Source of the DNA: JBHHWH01 sp046756405
GTDB taxonomy: Bacteria > Actinomycetota > Acidimicrobiia > Spongiisociales > ZC4RG35
NCBI GenBank assembly: GCA_046756405.1
Contig: JBHHWH010000002.1
Span: forward strand, 1 to 64,000
Reading direction: 5' to 3'
DNA length: 64,000 nt
Shown: positions 27,086 through 35,338 of the stretch, in pieces
Layout: every line of letters begins with the position of its first letter
Position numbering within the stretch: position 1 is the stretch's first letter
Made by a program: the position numbers and the translations under genes
The notes under the pieces: generated by a model
Told to the model about the DNA's origin: nothing
The model's input: only the letters and a program-made list of their open reading frames with translations
Databases searched by the model: none

Positions 27086-27532
27086 ATGCCGAGCATGGAA
27101 GTGAGCGAGATCGTCGAACGACCCGTCGCAGAGGTCTGGGCGTACATCGAGGACCCCCGCAACGAAACCGAGTGGCAGTCGGCCGCCCGGGAGCGCGAGC
27201 TGCTGGACGACGGCGAGATAGGCAAAGGAACCCGGTACCGCGGGGTCGATGGCTTTCTCGGCCGGCGACTCACCTTCGTGTGGGAGGTGACCGAATATGA
27301 CCCTGAGGACCGTCTGGTGATCCAAGCGACAGAGGGCCCGATGGAAACCCAGTTCGCCTTCGAGCTGACACCGGTAGACGGAGGCACCAAGGTCACCTAC
27401 GGCGGTGAGGCAGAAAACGGGTTCGGCGGACTCTTCGGGAGGCTCCTCGACCCAGTCGTCACGGGAATCTTCCAGCGGGAATCGCAGAACGACCTTGCCA
27501 AGCTCAAGGCGATCCTCGAGGCCAATTCGTAG
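27086..27532 (+). CDS. SRPBCC (START/polyketide-cyclase-like) protein
   Basis: The 148-residue protein starts with the typical SRPBCC pattern (MEVSEIVERPVAEVWAYIEDPRN), contains the WQSAARERELLDDGEIGKGTRYRG strand pair and ends with the long helix (ILEANS). These proteins bind hydrophobic ligands in a deep pocket; no catalytic residue identifies a reaction. ATG 27086 has AGGAGG 6 nt upstream, better than the TTG at 27065. It precedes two methyltransferase genes with short gaps. Confidence 0.82.
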   Translation: MPSMEVSEIVERPVAEVWAYIEDPRNETEWQSAARERELLDDGEIGKGTRYRGVDGFLGRRLTFVWEVTEYDPEDRLVIQATEGPMETQFAFELTPVDGGTKVTYGGEAENGFGGLFGRLLDPVVTGIFQRESQNDLAKLKAILEANS

Positions 27533-27565
27533 TCAGCGAGCCCTTGGGAACAACAGGAAACGATT

Positions 27566-28381
27566 GTGCAAGAGATGATGTCACAGAAGTCAGTGATGCA
27601 GGGTCGGCTCTGGAGTGCCCGAGCGGGGGACTGGGCGGAGACCCTGGAGGGACCCCAAGGATGGGGGATCCCCCTTTATAAACTAGTGCTTGATAGGGCC
27701 GACATCGGTCCTGGGGCGGCTGTCCTGGATGTGGGCTGCGGCGCCGGACGGTTCGTCAGGATGGCTGCCGACCGGGGGGCGACAGTGGCCGGTATCGATG
27801 CCGCGGAGGCCATGGTGGCGATCGCCCGGGAGCGCACCCCCGACGGCGACTTCCGTCTCGGTGACATGGAAGCGCTGCCCTGGGATGCAGCCACTTTCGA
27901 CACCGTGACCGCCTTCAGCGCGCTCCAGTTCGCCACGGACACAGGCAAAGCGCTGGGGGAAGCCGGGCGCGTGACTCGGAAGAATGGACGGATCGTCGTT
28001 GCGGTTCCGGGACCACCCGAGGACTCGGAGTTCACCCCGTTCATGATGGCGCTCCAGCCACTTATGCCGCCGCCGCCACCCGGGACAGCTTCAAGGGGGG
28101 ATCCTTTCGCCCTTTCGGAGCCGCGGAAACTAGAAGAGCTGCTTCGCCACGCCGGACTGACGCCGCGAGAGGCCGGAAAGGTCGACTGTCCAATGGAGTT
28201 CGTAGACCAGGAAACGATGCTTGCGGGGATGCTTGCCGCAGGGCCGGCTGTCCTGGCAATCCAAAACGTAGGCGAGGAGGAGGTGCGCCGTGCCGCGATC
28301 CGGTCACTGGCTCCCTTCAGAAGCGCCGCTGGCGGCTACCGACTGGAGAACACCTTCCAATACCACGTCGCCACGACTTGA
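27566..28381 (+). CDS. Class I SAM-dependent methyltransferase
   Basis: The 271-residue protein has the SAM-binding motif I VLDVGCGAGRFVR, motif II Asp in GIDAAEAM, LGDMEALPW and the strand FDTVTAFSALQF, matching the Methyltransf_11 (UbiE-like) group. The substrate is unknown. The GTG 27566 start follows AGGAAA; ATG codons 9 and 12 bp later are alternatives. A proline-rich stretch (PPPPPG) separates the core from a helical C-terminal part. Confidence 0.85.
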   Translation: MQEMMSQKSVMQGRLWSARAGDWAETLEGPQGWGIPLYKLVLDRADIGPGAAVLDVGCGAGRFVRMAADRGATVAGIDAAEAMVAIARERTPDGDFRLGDMEALPWDAATFDTVTAFSALQFATDTGKALGEAGRVTRKNGRIVVAVPGPPEDSEFTPFMMALQPLMPPPPPGTASRGDPFALSEPRKLEELLRHAGLTPREAGKVDCPMEFVDQETMLAGMLAAGPAVLAIQNVGEEEVRRAAIRSLAPFRSAAGGYRLENTFQYHVATT

Positions 28382-28433
28382 GCCAGAGACGTGATCCTGA
28401 GCGCGGCATGATCGCTGACTGAGCGGAGGCCCT

Positions 28434-29099
28434 ATGGCTGGGTGTTGCAGTCTCGCCGACTATGGACAGGTCTTCAGCTCCCGGCAGGCGCGCTGGGACG
28501 CATGGAGATATGCAAGAAGGGGGCTCGGCTGGGCGCCTGGCCGGACCGTTGATCTGTTTAGGGATCGGGTCATAGACGGCGCTTCTCTGCTTGAGATAGG
28601 CGGTGGCATCGGAGACCTTCAGGTGGAGCTGCTGCGGCTAGGGGTGACTAGGGCGGTCTCGGTCGAGCTTTCACCCTCCTACGAGGAGACCGCGACAAGA
28701 ATCCTGCGAGACGCCGGATTCGACACCGCGGTGACGCGACTGACCGGGGACTTCATCGATATGTACGACCGCGTAGAGCGTGCCGACCTTGTGGTCATGC
28801 ACAACGTTCTCTGTTGCTATCCGGATATGCGCCGCCTGGTTGAAGCCGCAGCGGAAAAGACCAGGAACTACTTGATTGTTAGCTACCCGCGCAACACATG
28901 GTGGCTGCGTGCCGCGGCCAAGACAATGAATCACGTCTGGTATCGGCGGGTACGGCGGTGCGACTTCAGGTTTTTCATCCACCCACCGGCCGAAGTCCGC
29001 CGAGCTGCGCTCTCCGCCGGCCTGAACCTGTTACATAGAGAGCGCAGCGTAGGAGACCATCTGGAGGTTTTTCGGAGGGGGGTCGATGCGACGACCTGA
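28434..29099 (+). CDS. SAM-dependent methyltransferase-like protein
   Basis: In 221 residues the motif LLEIGGGIGDLQVELL (SAM-binding loop), the acidic end of strand 2 in VSVELSPSY, GDFIDMYD and DLVVMHNVLCCYPD identify a class I methyltransferase. The N-terminus carries an unusual cysteine pair (MAGCC) and the segment FSSRQARWDAWRYARRGLG. The C-terminus is basic (WYRRVRRCDFRFF). The substrate is unknown. A T-rich terminator follows. Confidence 0.78.
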   Translation: MAGCCSLADYGQVFSSRQARWDAWRYARRGLGWAPGRTVDLFRDRVIDGASLLEIGGGIGDLQVELLRLGVTRAVSVELSPSYEETATRILRDAGFDTAVTRLTGDFIDMYDRVERADLVVMHNVLCCYPDMRRLVEAAAEKTRNYLIVSYPRNTWWLRAAAKTMNHVWYRRVRRCDFRFFIHPPAEVRRAALSAGLNLLHRERSVGDHLEVFRRGVDATT

Positions 29100-29131
29100 G
29101 CGAGGCACCGAACGACCGACAGGGTCGATCC

Positions 29132-29152
29132 GGCTCCCGTCGAGCCCTTTTT
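29132..29152 (+). terminator. Short intrinsic terminator
   Basis: GGCTC-CCGTC-GAGCC is followed by CTTTTTCT, 33 bp after the stop of the methyltransferase gene, in the gap before the convergent EAL gene. Confidence 0.5.
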
Positions 29153-29260
29153 CTACTGGCTGACGATGACACCAGCCTGCCGAGGTCCGCGGGTGTTCGG
29201 GCGATTTGGTCCCCATAGCCTCGAACCGCCCCCACCTCGTTTCACACCGTGTGGGCTCCT

Positions 29261-30055
29261 TTAAGCATCCACGTCGGGTCCGGTCCTCACTGGTCTGGAC
29301 AGGGAGTTCCCCTGTACGAGCCGTACCCCGAGGTCATAGAGGGTCTGGACATCCGCGACGTTTTCTACGCGTTCGGCGATAAGGCGGATGCCCCACTCTT
29401 TGCACCAGGTCGCTGCTTCGGCTAGATCGACCTGGGCCATAGGGTCATCAATCAGTCCTGAGATCACGTCTACCTTCGCAAAGTCGGGACGAAGATCGGT
29501 CAACGTTGGGTGCCAAGCGGACAAGCTTCCAAGGGGAATGTCATCGATTGCCACCAGAGCCCCTGCTCCCCGCAACTGGAAGACGAACTCTTGGCATGCT
29601 CGGTTGAAGACCAAAGGCGCAGAAATGTCGCAGACGAGGCGACTAGACAACTCTGGCAGCACTCGTTTCGCCAGATCAAGGGCGACCGGCGGCGATGCGT
29701 TGAGAAACAGCAGTGACTCGGTGAGCATCCGCGGTGGTGCCTGCACCGCTCTCATGGCGGCGGTGATCTCAAGATCTCGGGATAGTTCCATGTCCGAGGC
29801 GACCCGGAACCACAGGCCAGCCGGGATGGCGGCGTCGGCCGGAAAACGGGCCAGTGCTTCGTAGCCGTGGATCCTCGGTATCCCTCCATGCAGCCCGAAT
29901 ACGGGCTGGAAGACTATGTCGACCGAGCCTTCGGCGATGACACTCGGTAGCAGCATGCGAACCTTACGTTCCCACTGCCAATACCGAGCGAGGGCCAGCA
30001 GGTCGGCCTGTGACCCCGACGTCTGATGGAGCTGTTCCGGTACCGAGGATTCCAC
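29261..30055 (-). CDS. EAL-domain protein, partly degenerate
   Basis: The 264-residue protein is a single EAL domain: GYEALARF (EAL motif), LFLNAS (metal-site Asn), AIDDIPLG (DD retained, but the usual DDFGTG loop is altered), AKVDV and AERVEN. The normal ExTE position reads CDISA and the C-terminal QGYLLGRP reads QGNSLSRP. Several metal and loop residues therefore differ from active c-di-GMP phosphodiesterases, so it may be a c-di-GMP receptor or weak enzyme. It is monocistronic and divergent from the Rieske gene. Confidence 0.8.
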   Translation of the reverse strand: MESSVPEQLHQTSGSQADLLALARYWQWERKVRMLLPSVIAEGSVDIVFQPVFGLHGGIPRIHGYEALARFPADAAIPAGLWFRVASDMELSRDLEITAAMRAVQAPPRMLTESLLFLNASPPVALDLAKRVLPELSSRLVCDISAPLVFNRACQEFVFQLRGAGALVAIDDIPLGSLSAWHPTLTDLRPDFAKVDVISGLIDDPMAQVDLAEAATWCKEWGIRLIAERVENVADVQTLYDLGVRLVQGNSLSRPVRTGPDVDA

Positions 30056-30202
30056 TGTCAGCGGTATCGACTCAAAGGGGAAAATCCTTGAGCCGGACCG
30101 ATGATGTCGCCGGTCTCAGTGACTGATCCGCCTCGCCCCAGCAGGACGTGGATCCAGGTGCCCAGTACTATTATTAAACGTAGTAGTCAGACGGGATTGG
30201 CC

Positions 30203-31036
30203 ATGGTGGATCAGAGCCTCCTGCTCGTCCTTGTGCTGGCCCTCGCCGCCGCGGTCGCGGGGATAGCCGCCGTCGTTCGCGATCGCCCGCGACCCCAAAC
30301 CCCGGAGCGGGTTCCCACGGGTGGGTCACCCCAAGTTCACTTGCCGCCGTCGACTGAACCGAAGAGCTTGGAGCAGCCGGCTCCGAAGCCGGTGAAGTTT
30401 CATAGACCCTCTGTGGGGGACCGCGAGGGTCTTGGCCGCGGTGGCGCTCAGCGGGTCATCGAAGTCCCTCCCGAAGAAGCAGGACTCACCAGGCGTCGTT
30501 TCCTAAACCGTGCCACAGCCACGTTCTTCGGGACGTATCTCGCCCTCTTAGGGTCTTCGATGCTCTCGTTCTTCTGGCCCAGGCTGACCGGTGGTTTCGG
30601 CACCAAGGTAGATGTCGGGCCGATTGCCGACATCAATACCCAGTTGATCGCCTCTGACGGGAGGTCTTCCTTCGTGGAGATACCCGAGGCGCGCGCCTAC
30701 ATCGTCCCCGTCACCAAAGAGCAGCTAGAGGCCTCCCAGTTTGCAGGACAGGACCTGGAGGTCGATGGGGTGATGGCGCTGTGGTGGCGCTGTGTCCACC
30801 TCGGATGCAAGACCCCGTGGTGCGCCAGCTCGATTGGATTCGAGTGCCCGTGTCATGGATCGAGGTACACGCTGCTCGGAGAGTATGCGGCCGGTCCTGC
30901 ACCCCGTAACCTGGACCGCTTCGTCGTTTCGTTGACCGAGGACCGCCGTCTCATCGTGGACACCTCTTCCATCGTCCAGACCCCCAGGGCACCCAAGCAC
31001 GCGGTGCCGTACCCTCAGGGCCCGACCTGCGTGTGA
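30203..31036 (+). CDS. Membrane-anchored Rieske iron-sulfur protein
   Basis: The 277-residue protein has an N-terminal membrane helix (residues 5-25), a Pro/Glu-rich linker, a twin-arginine-like motif TRRRFLNRA (96-104) followed by a second hydrophobic helix, and a C-terminal Rieske domain with C197-V-H199-L-G-C202 and C215-P-C217-H218-G-S binding the [2Fe-2S] cluster. The 12-residue gap between boxes contains an extra Cys207. Architecture resembles actinobacterial QcrA, but no cytochrome b or c gene is nearby, so it is an orphan electron-transfer subunit here. The start is the Met directly before the first helix; a longer frame reaches 30101. Confidence 0.85.
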   Translation: MVDQSLLLVLVLALAAAVAGIAAVVRDRPRPQTPERVPTGGSPQVHLPPSTEPKSLEQPAPKPVKFHRPSVGDREGLGRGGAQRVIEVPPEEAGLTRRRFLNRATATFFGTYLALLGSSMLSFFWPRLTGGFGTKVDVGPIADINTQLIASDGRSSFVEIPEARAYIVPVTKEQLEASQFAGQDLEVDGVMALWWRCVHLGCKTPWCASSIGFECPCHGSRYTLLGEYAAGPAPRNLDRFVVSLTEDRRLIVDTSSIVQTPRAPKHAVPYPQGPTCV

Positions 31037-31232
31037 TCCCTGGGGCGGCCTGCCGGGGTTGACTCCTCATGGATTGTCGCCTCAGGCTCGCCTTTCCCCT
31101 ACTGGCCGTCCTCCATCGCGAAATCTCCTAGTAGTCGACCTCCAGGTGGCGGCGTCTGATCGTTTTCCGTCCCTTGAGTCCTAGTGTTGGTGGCGATGCA
31201 GAAGCCGTTTCCGGGACGAGCAGGCGGACAGA

Positions 31233-32888
31233 TTGAGTCTGCGTAGCACCGTCCTCTCGCGACTTCGCAACGGCTCCTTTGATGTACTTGTCGTAGGTGG
31301 GGGGATCAACGGGGCGGTTTCGGCTGCGGTTCTGGCGGGGCGGGGAGCGAATGTGGCTCTGGTGGACCGGGGAGACTTCGGGGGGTTCACCAGTCAGGAG
31401 TCTTCGAATCTGGTCTGGGGCGGGATCAAGTACTTGGAGACCTACGAGCTTCTTCTGGTGCGGAGGCTGTGCCGGTCCCGGAACCGTCTGGTGGAGGCCT
31501 TTCCGGACAACGTGAGGCCGATCGGGTTCTTGGCGACCCTCGACGAGAAGTCACCTCATCGGCTGTGGCTGGCAGCTCTGGGCACCTACCTCTATTGGGC
31601 CATTGGCAGTTTCAAGACCCACCATCCTCGGGTGCTAAGCGCCAGGGACATTGCCGAGTTGGAACCGGTGATAGACACTTCGTCGTCTGTCGGTGGAGTC
31701 GAGTATTACGACGCCTATCTGGCCGATAATGACTCTAGGTTCGTGTTCGGCTTCGTCAGGTCGGCGCTCGATGCCGGGGCCAGTGCTGCCAACTATGTGG
31801 AAGTGGTGGCGGCGGAGTTCGGCGACGGCCGGTGGAGGGTGACCCTGCGCGACGTGGAGGAGGGTGGGGAGCCGTTCCGCTGTACCGCCCGGGTCCTGAT
31901 TAATGCCGCCGGGCCGTTTGTCACCGACCTGAACCAGATGCTCGGGATAACGACGGGACACACCCTGGTCTACTCCAAAGGGATCCACCTCATCGTTCCC
32001 CAGATCACTTCCAACCGGAGGGTCCTCGCCTTCTACGACGACACCCAGCGGCTGTTCTACGTGATCCCGATGGGTAGAAGGTCGGTCATCGGCACCACCG
32101 ACACCCGGGTCGATACCCCCTACACAGAGGTGACGGCCGAGGACCGCGCTCTTCTTCTCGGCCAGATCAACGCTCGGCTTGTTCTGGACCGGCCCCTCAC
32201 CGAAGACGATGTGATCGCCGATCGGAGCGGGGTGAGACCTCTGGTGGTTCAAGCGGACCGGGAGGTGGGCGACGACATCGACTGGACCAAGCTGTCACGC
32301 AAACATGTGATCGAAGCCGACTCCGACCGCAGTGTGATCACCATCCTCGGAGGCAAACTCACCGACTGTCTCAACGTCGGCGAGGAAGTGGCGGAATGTG
32401 TAGAGGAGTTGAACATCCCCTTGGAACCGGACACCCAGACCTGGTACGGGGAACCGGCTCCAGCCACACGGGAAGAGTTCTTCCGCCAGGCACGTCTGAT
32501 GCACCTGGACGACCTGCGCCCCGACCCGAACCTGGAGCCGGTTTCGGAGCGCCTATGGCGCCGGTATGGGCGTCGTGCCTTCGCCATGCTCGACGAGATC
32601 CGCAACGATCCCAGGATGGGGGAGGACATCATCGAGAAAGCCGACTATCTGAGAGTAGAGCTGCATCAGGCTGCCGAGACGGAGATGGTGACCAGGCTGG
32701 AAGATTTCCTGCGGCGTCGCTCCAAGATCACCCAGGTGGTCCCCGAAGAGGAGGTTCTGGCATCTCCGGGCCTTGACGAGGCTGTGGAGATCCTCTTTGG
32801 TGATGACGCCGAGCAGAAACTGGAGGAGTTCCTCAGCGATCACGACCTGACGCGCAGCAGGTCGAGCGATGGCACCGACAAGGGGTGA
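31233..32888 (+). CDS. glpD: FAD-dependent glycerol-3-phosphate dehydrogenase
   Basis: This membrane-associated flavoenzyme oxidises sn-glycerol 3-phosphate to dihydroxyacetone phosphate and feeds the quinone pool. The 551 residues contain the FAD motif DVLVVGGGINGAVSAAVLAGRG, FTSQESSNLVWGGIKYLE (family-conserved), INAAGPFVTDL, the GTTDTRVDTPY signature and ITILGGKLTDCLNV. The C-terminal cap domain is present and ends in an acidic tail. The TTG start has only a weak ribosome site. No glycerol kinase or facilitator lies in the window. Confidence 0.92.
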   Translation: MSLRSTVLSRLRNGSFDVLVVGGGINGAVSAAVLAGRGANVALVDRGDFGGFTSQESSNLVWGGIKYLETYELLLVRRLCRSRNRLVEAFPDNVRPIGFLATLDEKSPHRLWLAALGTYLYWAIGSFKTHHPRVLSARDIAELEPVIDTSSSVGGVEYYDAYLADNDSRFVFGFVRSALDAGASAANYVEVVAAEFGDGRWRVTLRDVEEGGEPFRCTARVLINAAGPFVTDLNQMLGITTGHTLVYSKGIHLIVPQITSNRRVLAFYDDTQRLFYVIPMGRRSVIGTTDTRVDTPYTEVTAEDRALLLGQINARLVLDRPLTEDDVIADRSGVRPLVVQADREVGDDIDWTKLSRKHVIEADSDRSVITILGGKLTDCLNVGEEVAECVEELNIPLEPDTQTWYGEPAPATREEFFRQARLMHLDDLRPDPNLEPVSERLWRRYGRRAFAMLDEIRNDPRMGEDIIEKADYLRVELHQAAETEMVTRLEDFLRRRSKITQVVPEEEVLASPGLDEAVEILFGDDAEQKLEEFLSDHDLTRSRSSDGTDKG

Positions 32889-32935
32889 TTGACGGGGCGG
32901 GGAGACCCTCGGCGTAGTCCGGTTAACGTGAGCCC

Positions 32936-33227
32936 GTGTTGTGGATCAAGAGGATCCTCGCCGCTGTCGTGGTTCGTCCAGAACGAGGTCGACCAAGGTC
33001 GCAAGGATCTCAACTTCTCTGAATGGCAGCGACCCCAGGAGGGGGGCGAGGCCGCGGAGACGGTGTGGGAGGGTTCAATGCCTCCTCTCCTCTACCAGTG
33101 GACCTGATCTCGCCTCACCGATGCCGAGATGGAAGCTCTAGCCGCCGGCCTGACGGCGACGCTCGGTGACGAAAACGACAGCGATGGCGGACCGGAAAAC
33201 GAGAAGGAGAGAGACGAAGACGACTAG
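32936..33227 (+). pseudogene. Decayed haem-binding-domain (cytochrome c-like) protein gene
   Basis: Remnants of one protein are readable in order: an N-terminal LWIKRILAAVVV signal/anchor (from GTG 32936), then in another frame SPLSWFVQNEVDQGRKDLNFSEWQ..., MPPLLYQW, an in-frame TGA (33105-33107), then RLTDAEMEALAAGL in the same frame with an acidic tail to TAG 33227. In intact relatives about 50 residues with a CxxCH haem site separate the first two parts. Here they are deleted and the join shifts the frame. With the internal stop, this is a pseudogene. The LNFSEW and MPP motifs are what identify the family. Confidence 0.65.
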
Positions 33228-33284
33228 CAGCACCGGATCAGGAGTGAGTCAGCCAGGTCACGGTCAGGCCCCCGAGGTTGGCTG

Positions 33285-33947
33285 ATGGGCTCGGGTCTAA
33301 CCCCGGAGCGGGCCCGCTCGGTCTACGACCGGATCGGCCAGCTCCAGGACTGGCAGAGCTTCTACGAGTCGAAGGCGCTCAACGAGCTGATCATCCACGG
33401 GGAGTTCGACTCAGCTCGCGCCGTCTTCGAGCTGGGATGTGGAACCGGGGCCTTCGCCGAGCGCCTCCTCCGCCATCACCTTCCCCTCGACGCCAGCTAC
33501 GTCGGCGTCGACGTGAGCGACACGATGGTTCGCCTAGCGGAGGCACGGCTGGAGGAGTGGCCGGATCGATGCCGGATCGTCCAAACCGACGGTCGGCTGC
33601 CGTTACCCGGAAGCGACGCCTCGTTCGACCGATTCATAGCCACCTACGTCTTCGACCTTCTCCCCGAGGACTACGCCGGGGAGATACTGGACGAAGCGAG
33701 GAGGCTTCTCACCGCTGACGGGCTGCTGTGTGCCGCGTCCCTTACCCGCGGTAGGAAGCCGGCGGAAAAGGCCCTCTGCACCGCATGGGAGTGGGTCGCG
33801 AAGCGGTCACCGGCCCTGCTCGGTGGGTGCCGTCCGATAGAACTCGGCCAGTACCTCGGCCCCAGCTGGGAGATCCTCTATCGCACGGTTGTCTCCGCCT
33901 TCGCCGTACCTACCGAGGTGGTCATAGCCAGGCCCGGGCACAGTTAG
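33285..33947 (+). CDS. Class I SAM-dependent methyltransferase
   Basis: The 220-residue protein has motif I VFELGCGTGAFAERLL, the motif-II acidic residue in VGVDVSDTM, TDGRLPLPGSDASFDRFIATYVFDLL and a C-terminal substrate part. It fits the UbiE/Methyltransf_25 group; the substrate is unknown. It overlaps the convergent ferritin-like gene by 4 bp at its 3' end and follows the decayed haem-protein gene. Confidence 0.83.
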   Translation: MGSGLTPERARSVYDRIGQLQDWQSFYESKALNELIIHGEFDSARAVFELGCGTGAFAERLLRHHLPLDASYVGVDVSDTMVRLAEARLEEWPDRCRIVQTDGRLPLPGSDASFDRFIATYVFDLLPEDYAGEILDEARRLLTADGLLCAASLTRGRKPAEKALCTAWEWVAKRSPALLGGCRPIELGQYLGPSWEILYRTVVSAFAVPTEVVIARPGHS

Positions 33948-35122
33948 CCGCTTCGCTCCATCGTGGTGATCGTCTCGGCCACGCCGCCCAGCTCCGGATG
34001 AAGCCCAGCCACCTGGGCAGCCAGCTCGTTGAGTTCGCGGAGAGGGTCCTCCGCGGTTAACGCGACGATCTCGAAGGTCGGCGCGGCGACCTCCGCTTTC
34101 CCGATGGGTTGTCGCACCAGGAAGAGGGCCAGCTCCGACAAGGCCCGGGACATCAGCCGGTAGAGGCGGTCCACCAGATCTGACTTGTCCTCCCGCGGAC
34201 TGAACAGCTCGGCGAGGGTGAGGTAGGTGTAGCCGTAGCAGCCGTTGAACAGGTCCGACACCGGCCGAAGCTCCTCCGGGTAGTCCGCGGTGCGGGGGTT
34301 GGTTGGGACCGGCCGCACCGGGCCGAGGGGAGATTCGCCGTCGACGATCTGTGCCAGCTTGTGGTAGTGGGTCAGCTCCTGATGGGAGGGGTCAGTCCAT
34401 CTTTCGGTGCTCAGGCCCTCACCTTGGTGGACGATGACTTCGATGGTGGCGAGGGCACTGTCGACCCCGTCTACGAGTATCAGACCGCCACTGTCGGCGG
34501 CGTCGAATTCGACTGGCGCGTAGAAGGCAGGGTCTGACAGCTGGCGTTCCGGTTGCGGGTCGGCGAAGAGGTCGTGTCGCTTCGAAAGTTCAACGATGCC
34601 TACTTCCAGGGCATGGTAGAACTGGCCAAGGGTTTCGTAGGCATCGGGTTCGGGTGGGGCGCCGTGAACTTCGGGCTGCTCTATTCGCATCAGCACCTCC
34701 CGGATCATCTCTGTCGAGCACGGCTCGAGGTTGAGTTCAAGGAGCGGCTGGTGGTGCGGCAGGAGACCCGGGTAGGTGGGCAGAAGCGCCGTTGTATCGA
34801 AGCGAGGTTCGCCGCCCATGGCTGTCAGCAGGTTGGCGGCGAGAACGGCGTGGAGCATCTCCTCGGTGACGATGCTTCTGATGAGGAGCGCCGCTTCCGA
34901 CCTTTGGTCCTCGATCGAGTACATGGCGAACAGGTAGGGCGGGATTGTCGAGAGTTCGACCTGGATGGCCAGCTCCAGGTGAGAGCGCAGGTCCTGGGGG
35001 GTGTTGATCGGCAAGGGGTCCCTCTTGTAAGGGCTCGAAATGTAGCCTGTCGGCGGACGCTCCCATCGGATACGAACTGCATGCGGGTCAAGGGCTTGTT
35101 GGACGACTGGCCGCAGCGGCAC
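33944..35122 (-). CDS. Ferritin-like domain protein (VioB / iminophenyl-pyruvate dimer synthase type)
   Basis: The 392-residue frame contains LRSHLELAIQVELSTIPPYLFAMYSI, VTEEMLHAVLAANLLTAMGG and a third helix with SHQELTHYHKLAQIV: Glu and ExxH ligands of a non-haem iron ferritin-like fold seen in VioB-type proteins. The first 30 residues (MPLRPVVQQ...) are an off-frame reading of the CDGSH domain encoded just upstream, and real homology begins near YISSPYKRDPLPI. Related proteins exist as CDGSH-ferritin fusions, so this is probably the 3' part of a frameshifted fusion gene, though the ferritin part is intact and could be translated alone. Confidence 0.75.
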   Translation of the reverse strand: MPLRPVVQQALDPHAVRIRWERPPTGYISSPYKRDPLPINTPQDLRSHLELAIQVELSTIPPYLFAMYSIEDQRSEAALLIRSIVTEEMLHAVLAANLLTAMGGEPRFDTTALLPTYPGLLPHHQPLLELNLEPCSTEMIREVLMRIEQPEVHGAPPEPDAYETLGQFYHALEVGIVELSKRHDLFADPQPERQLSDPAFYAPVEFDAADSGGLILVDGVDSALATIEVIVHQGEGLSTERWTDPSHQELTHYHKLAQIVDGESPLGPVRPVPTNPRTADYPEELRPVSDLFNGCYGYTYLTLAELFSPREDKSDLVDRLYRLMSRALSELALFLVRQPIGKAEVAAPTFEIVALTAEDPLRELNELAAQVAGLHPELGGVAETITTMERSG

Positions 35123-35283
35123 AGCCAGAAAGGGGCGGTGGCCGGGATCGGCTCGTCGACAGCCCAGGTCTCGGGCTCTCCCAAGGGAGAACGGACGATG
35201 TGCTCGGGGGTGAGGGGAAGGTCGGCGCGGACCTCGTAGGGCCCGTCCCGGGTGATAACGATGTCGTATTCGATTTCGAACAT
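35060..35283 (-). pseudogene. 5' part of the broken CDGSH/ferritin fusion (damaged CDGSH iron-sulfur domain)
   Basis: From ATG 35283 the frame reads MFEIEYDIVITRDGPYEVRA and then APFWLCRCGQSSNKPL, the first half of a CDGSH [2Fe-2S] site (CxC present). Where CDGSH should follow there is a short insertion and SDGSV, so the third Cys and the His ligand are absent. At about 35055-35062 the ferritin frame takes over with PTGYISSPYK, exactly where the sequence after a CDGSH motif would continue. A frameshift plus local change inside the motif is the simplest reading; a sequencing or assembly error is the alternative. Confidence 0.6.
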
Positions 35284-35338
35284 GCGCCTTACCGGGACCC
35301 TATTCGCCGGAGGCGCCGTCGGCCCGGGCTGGATCGTC

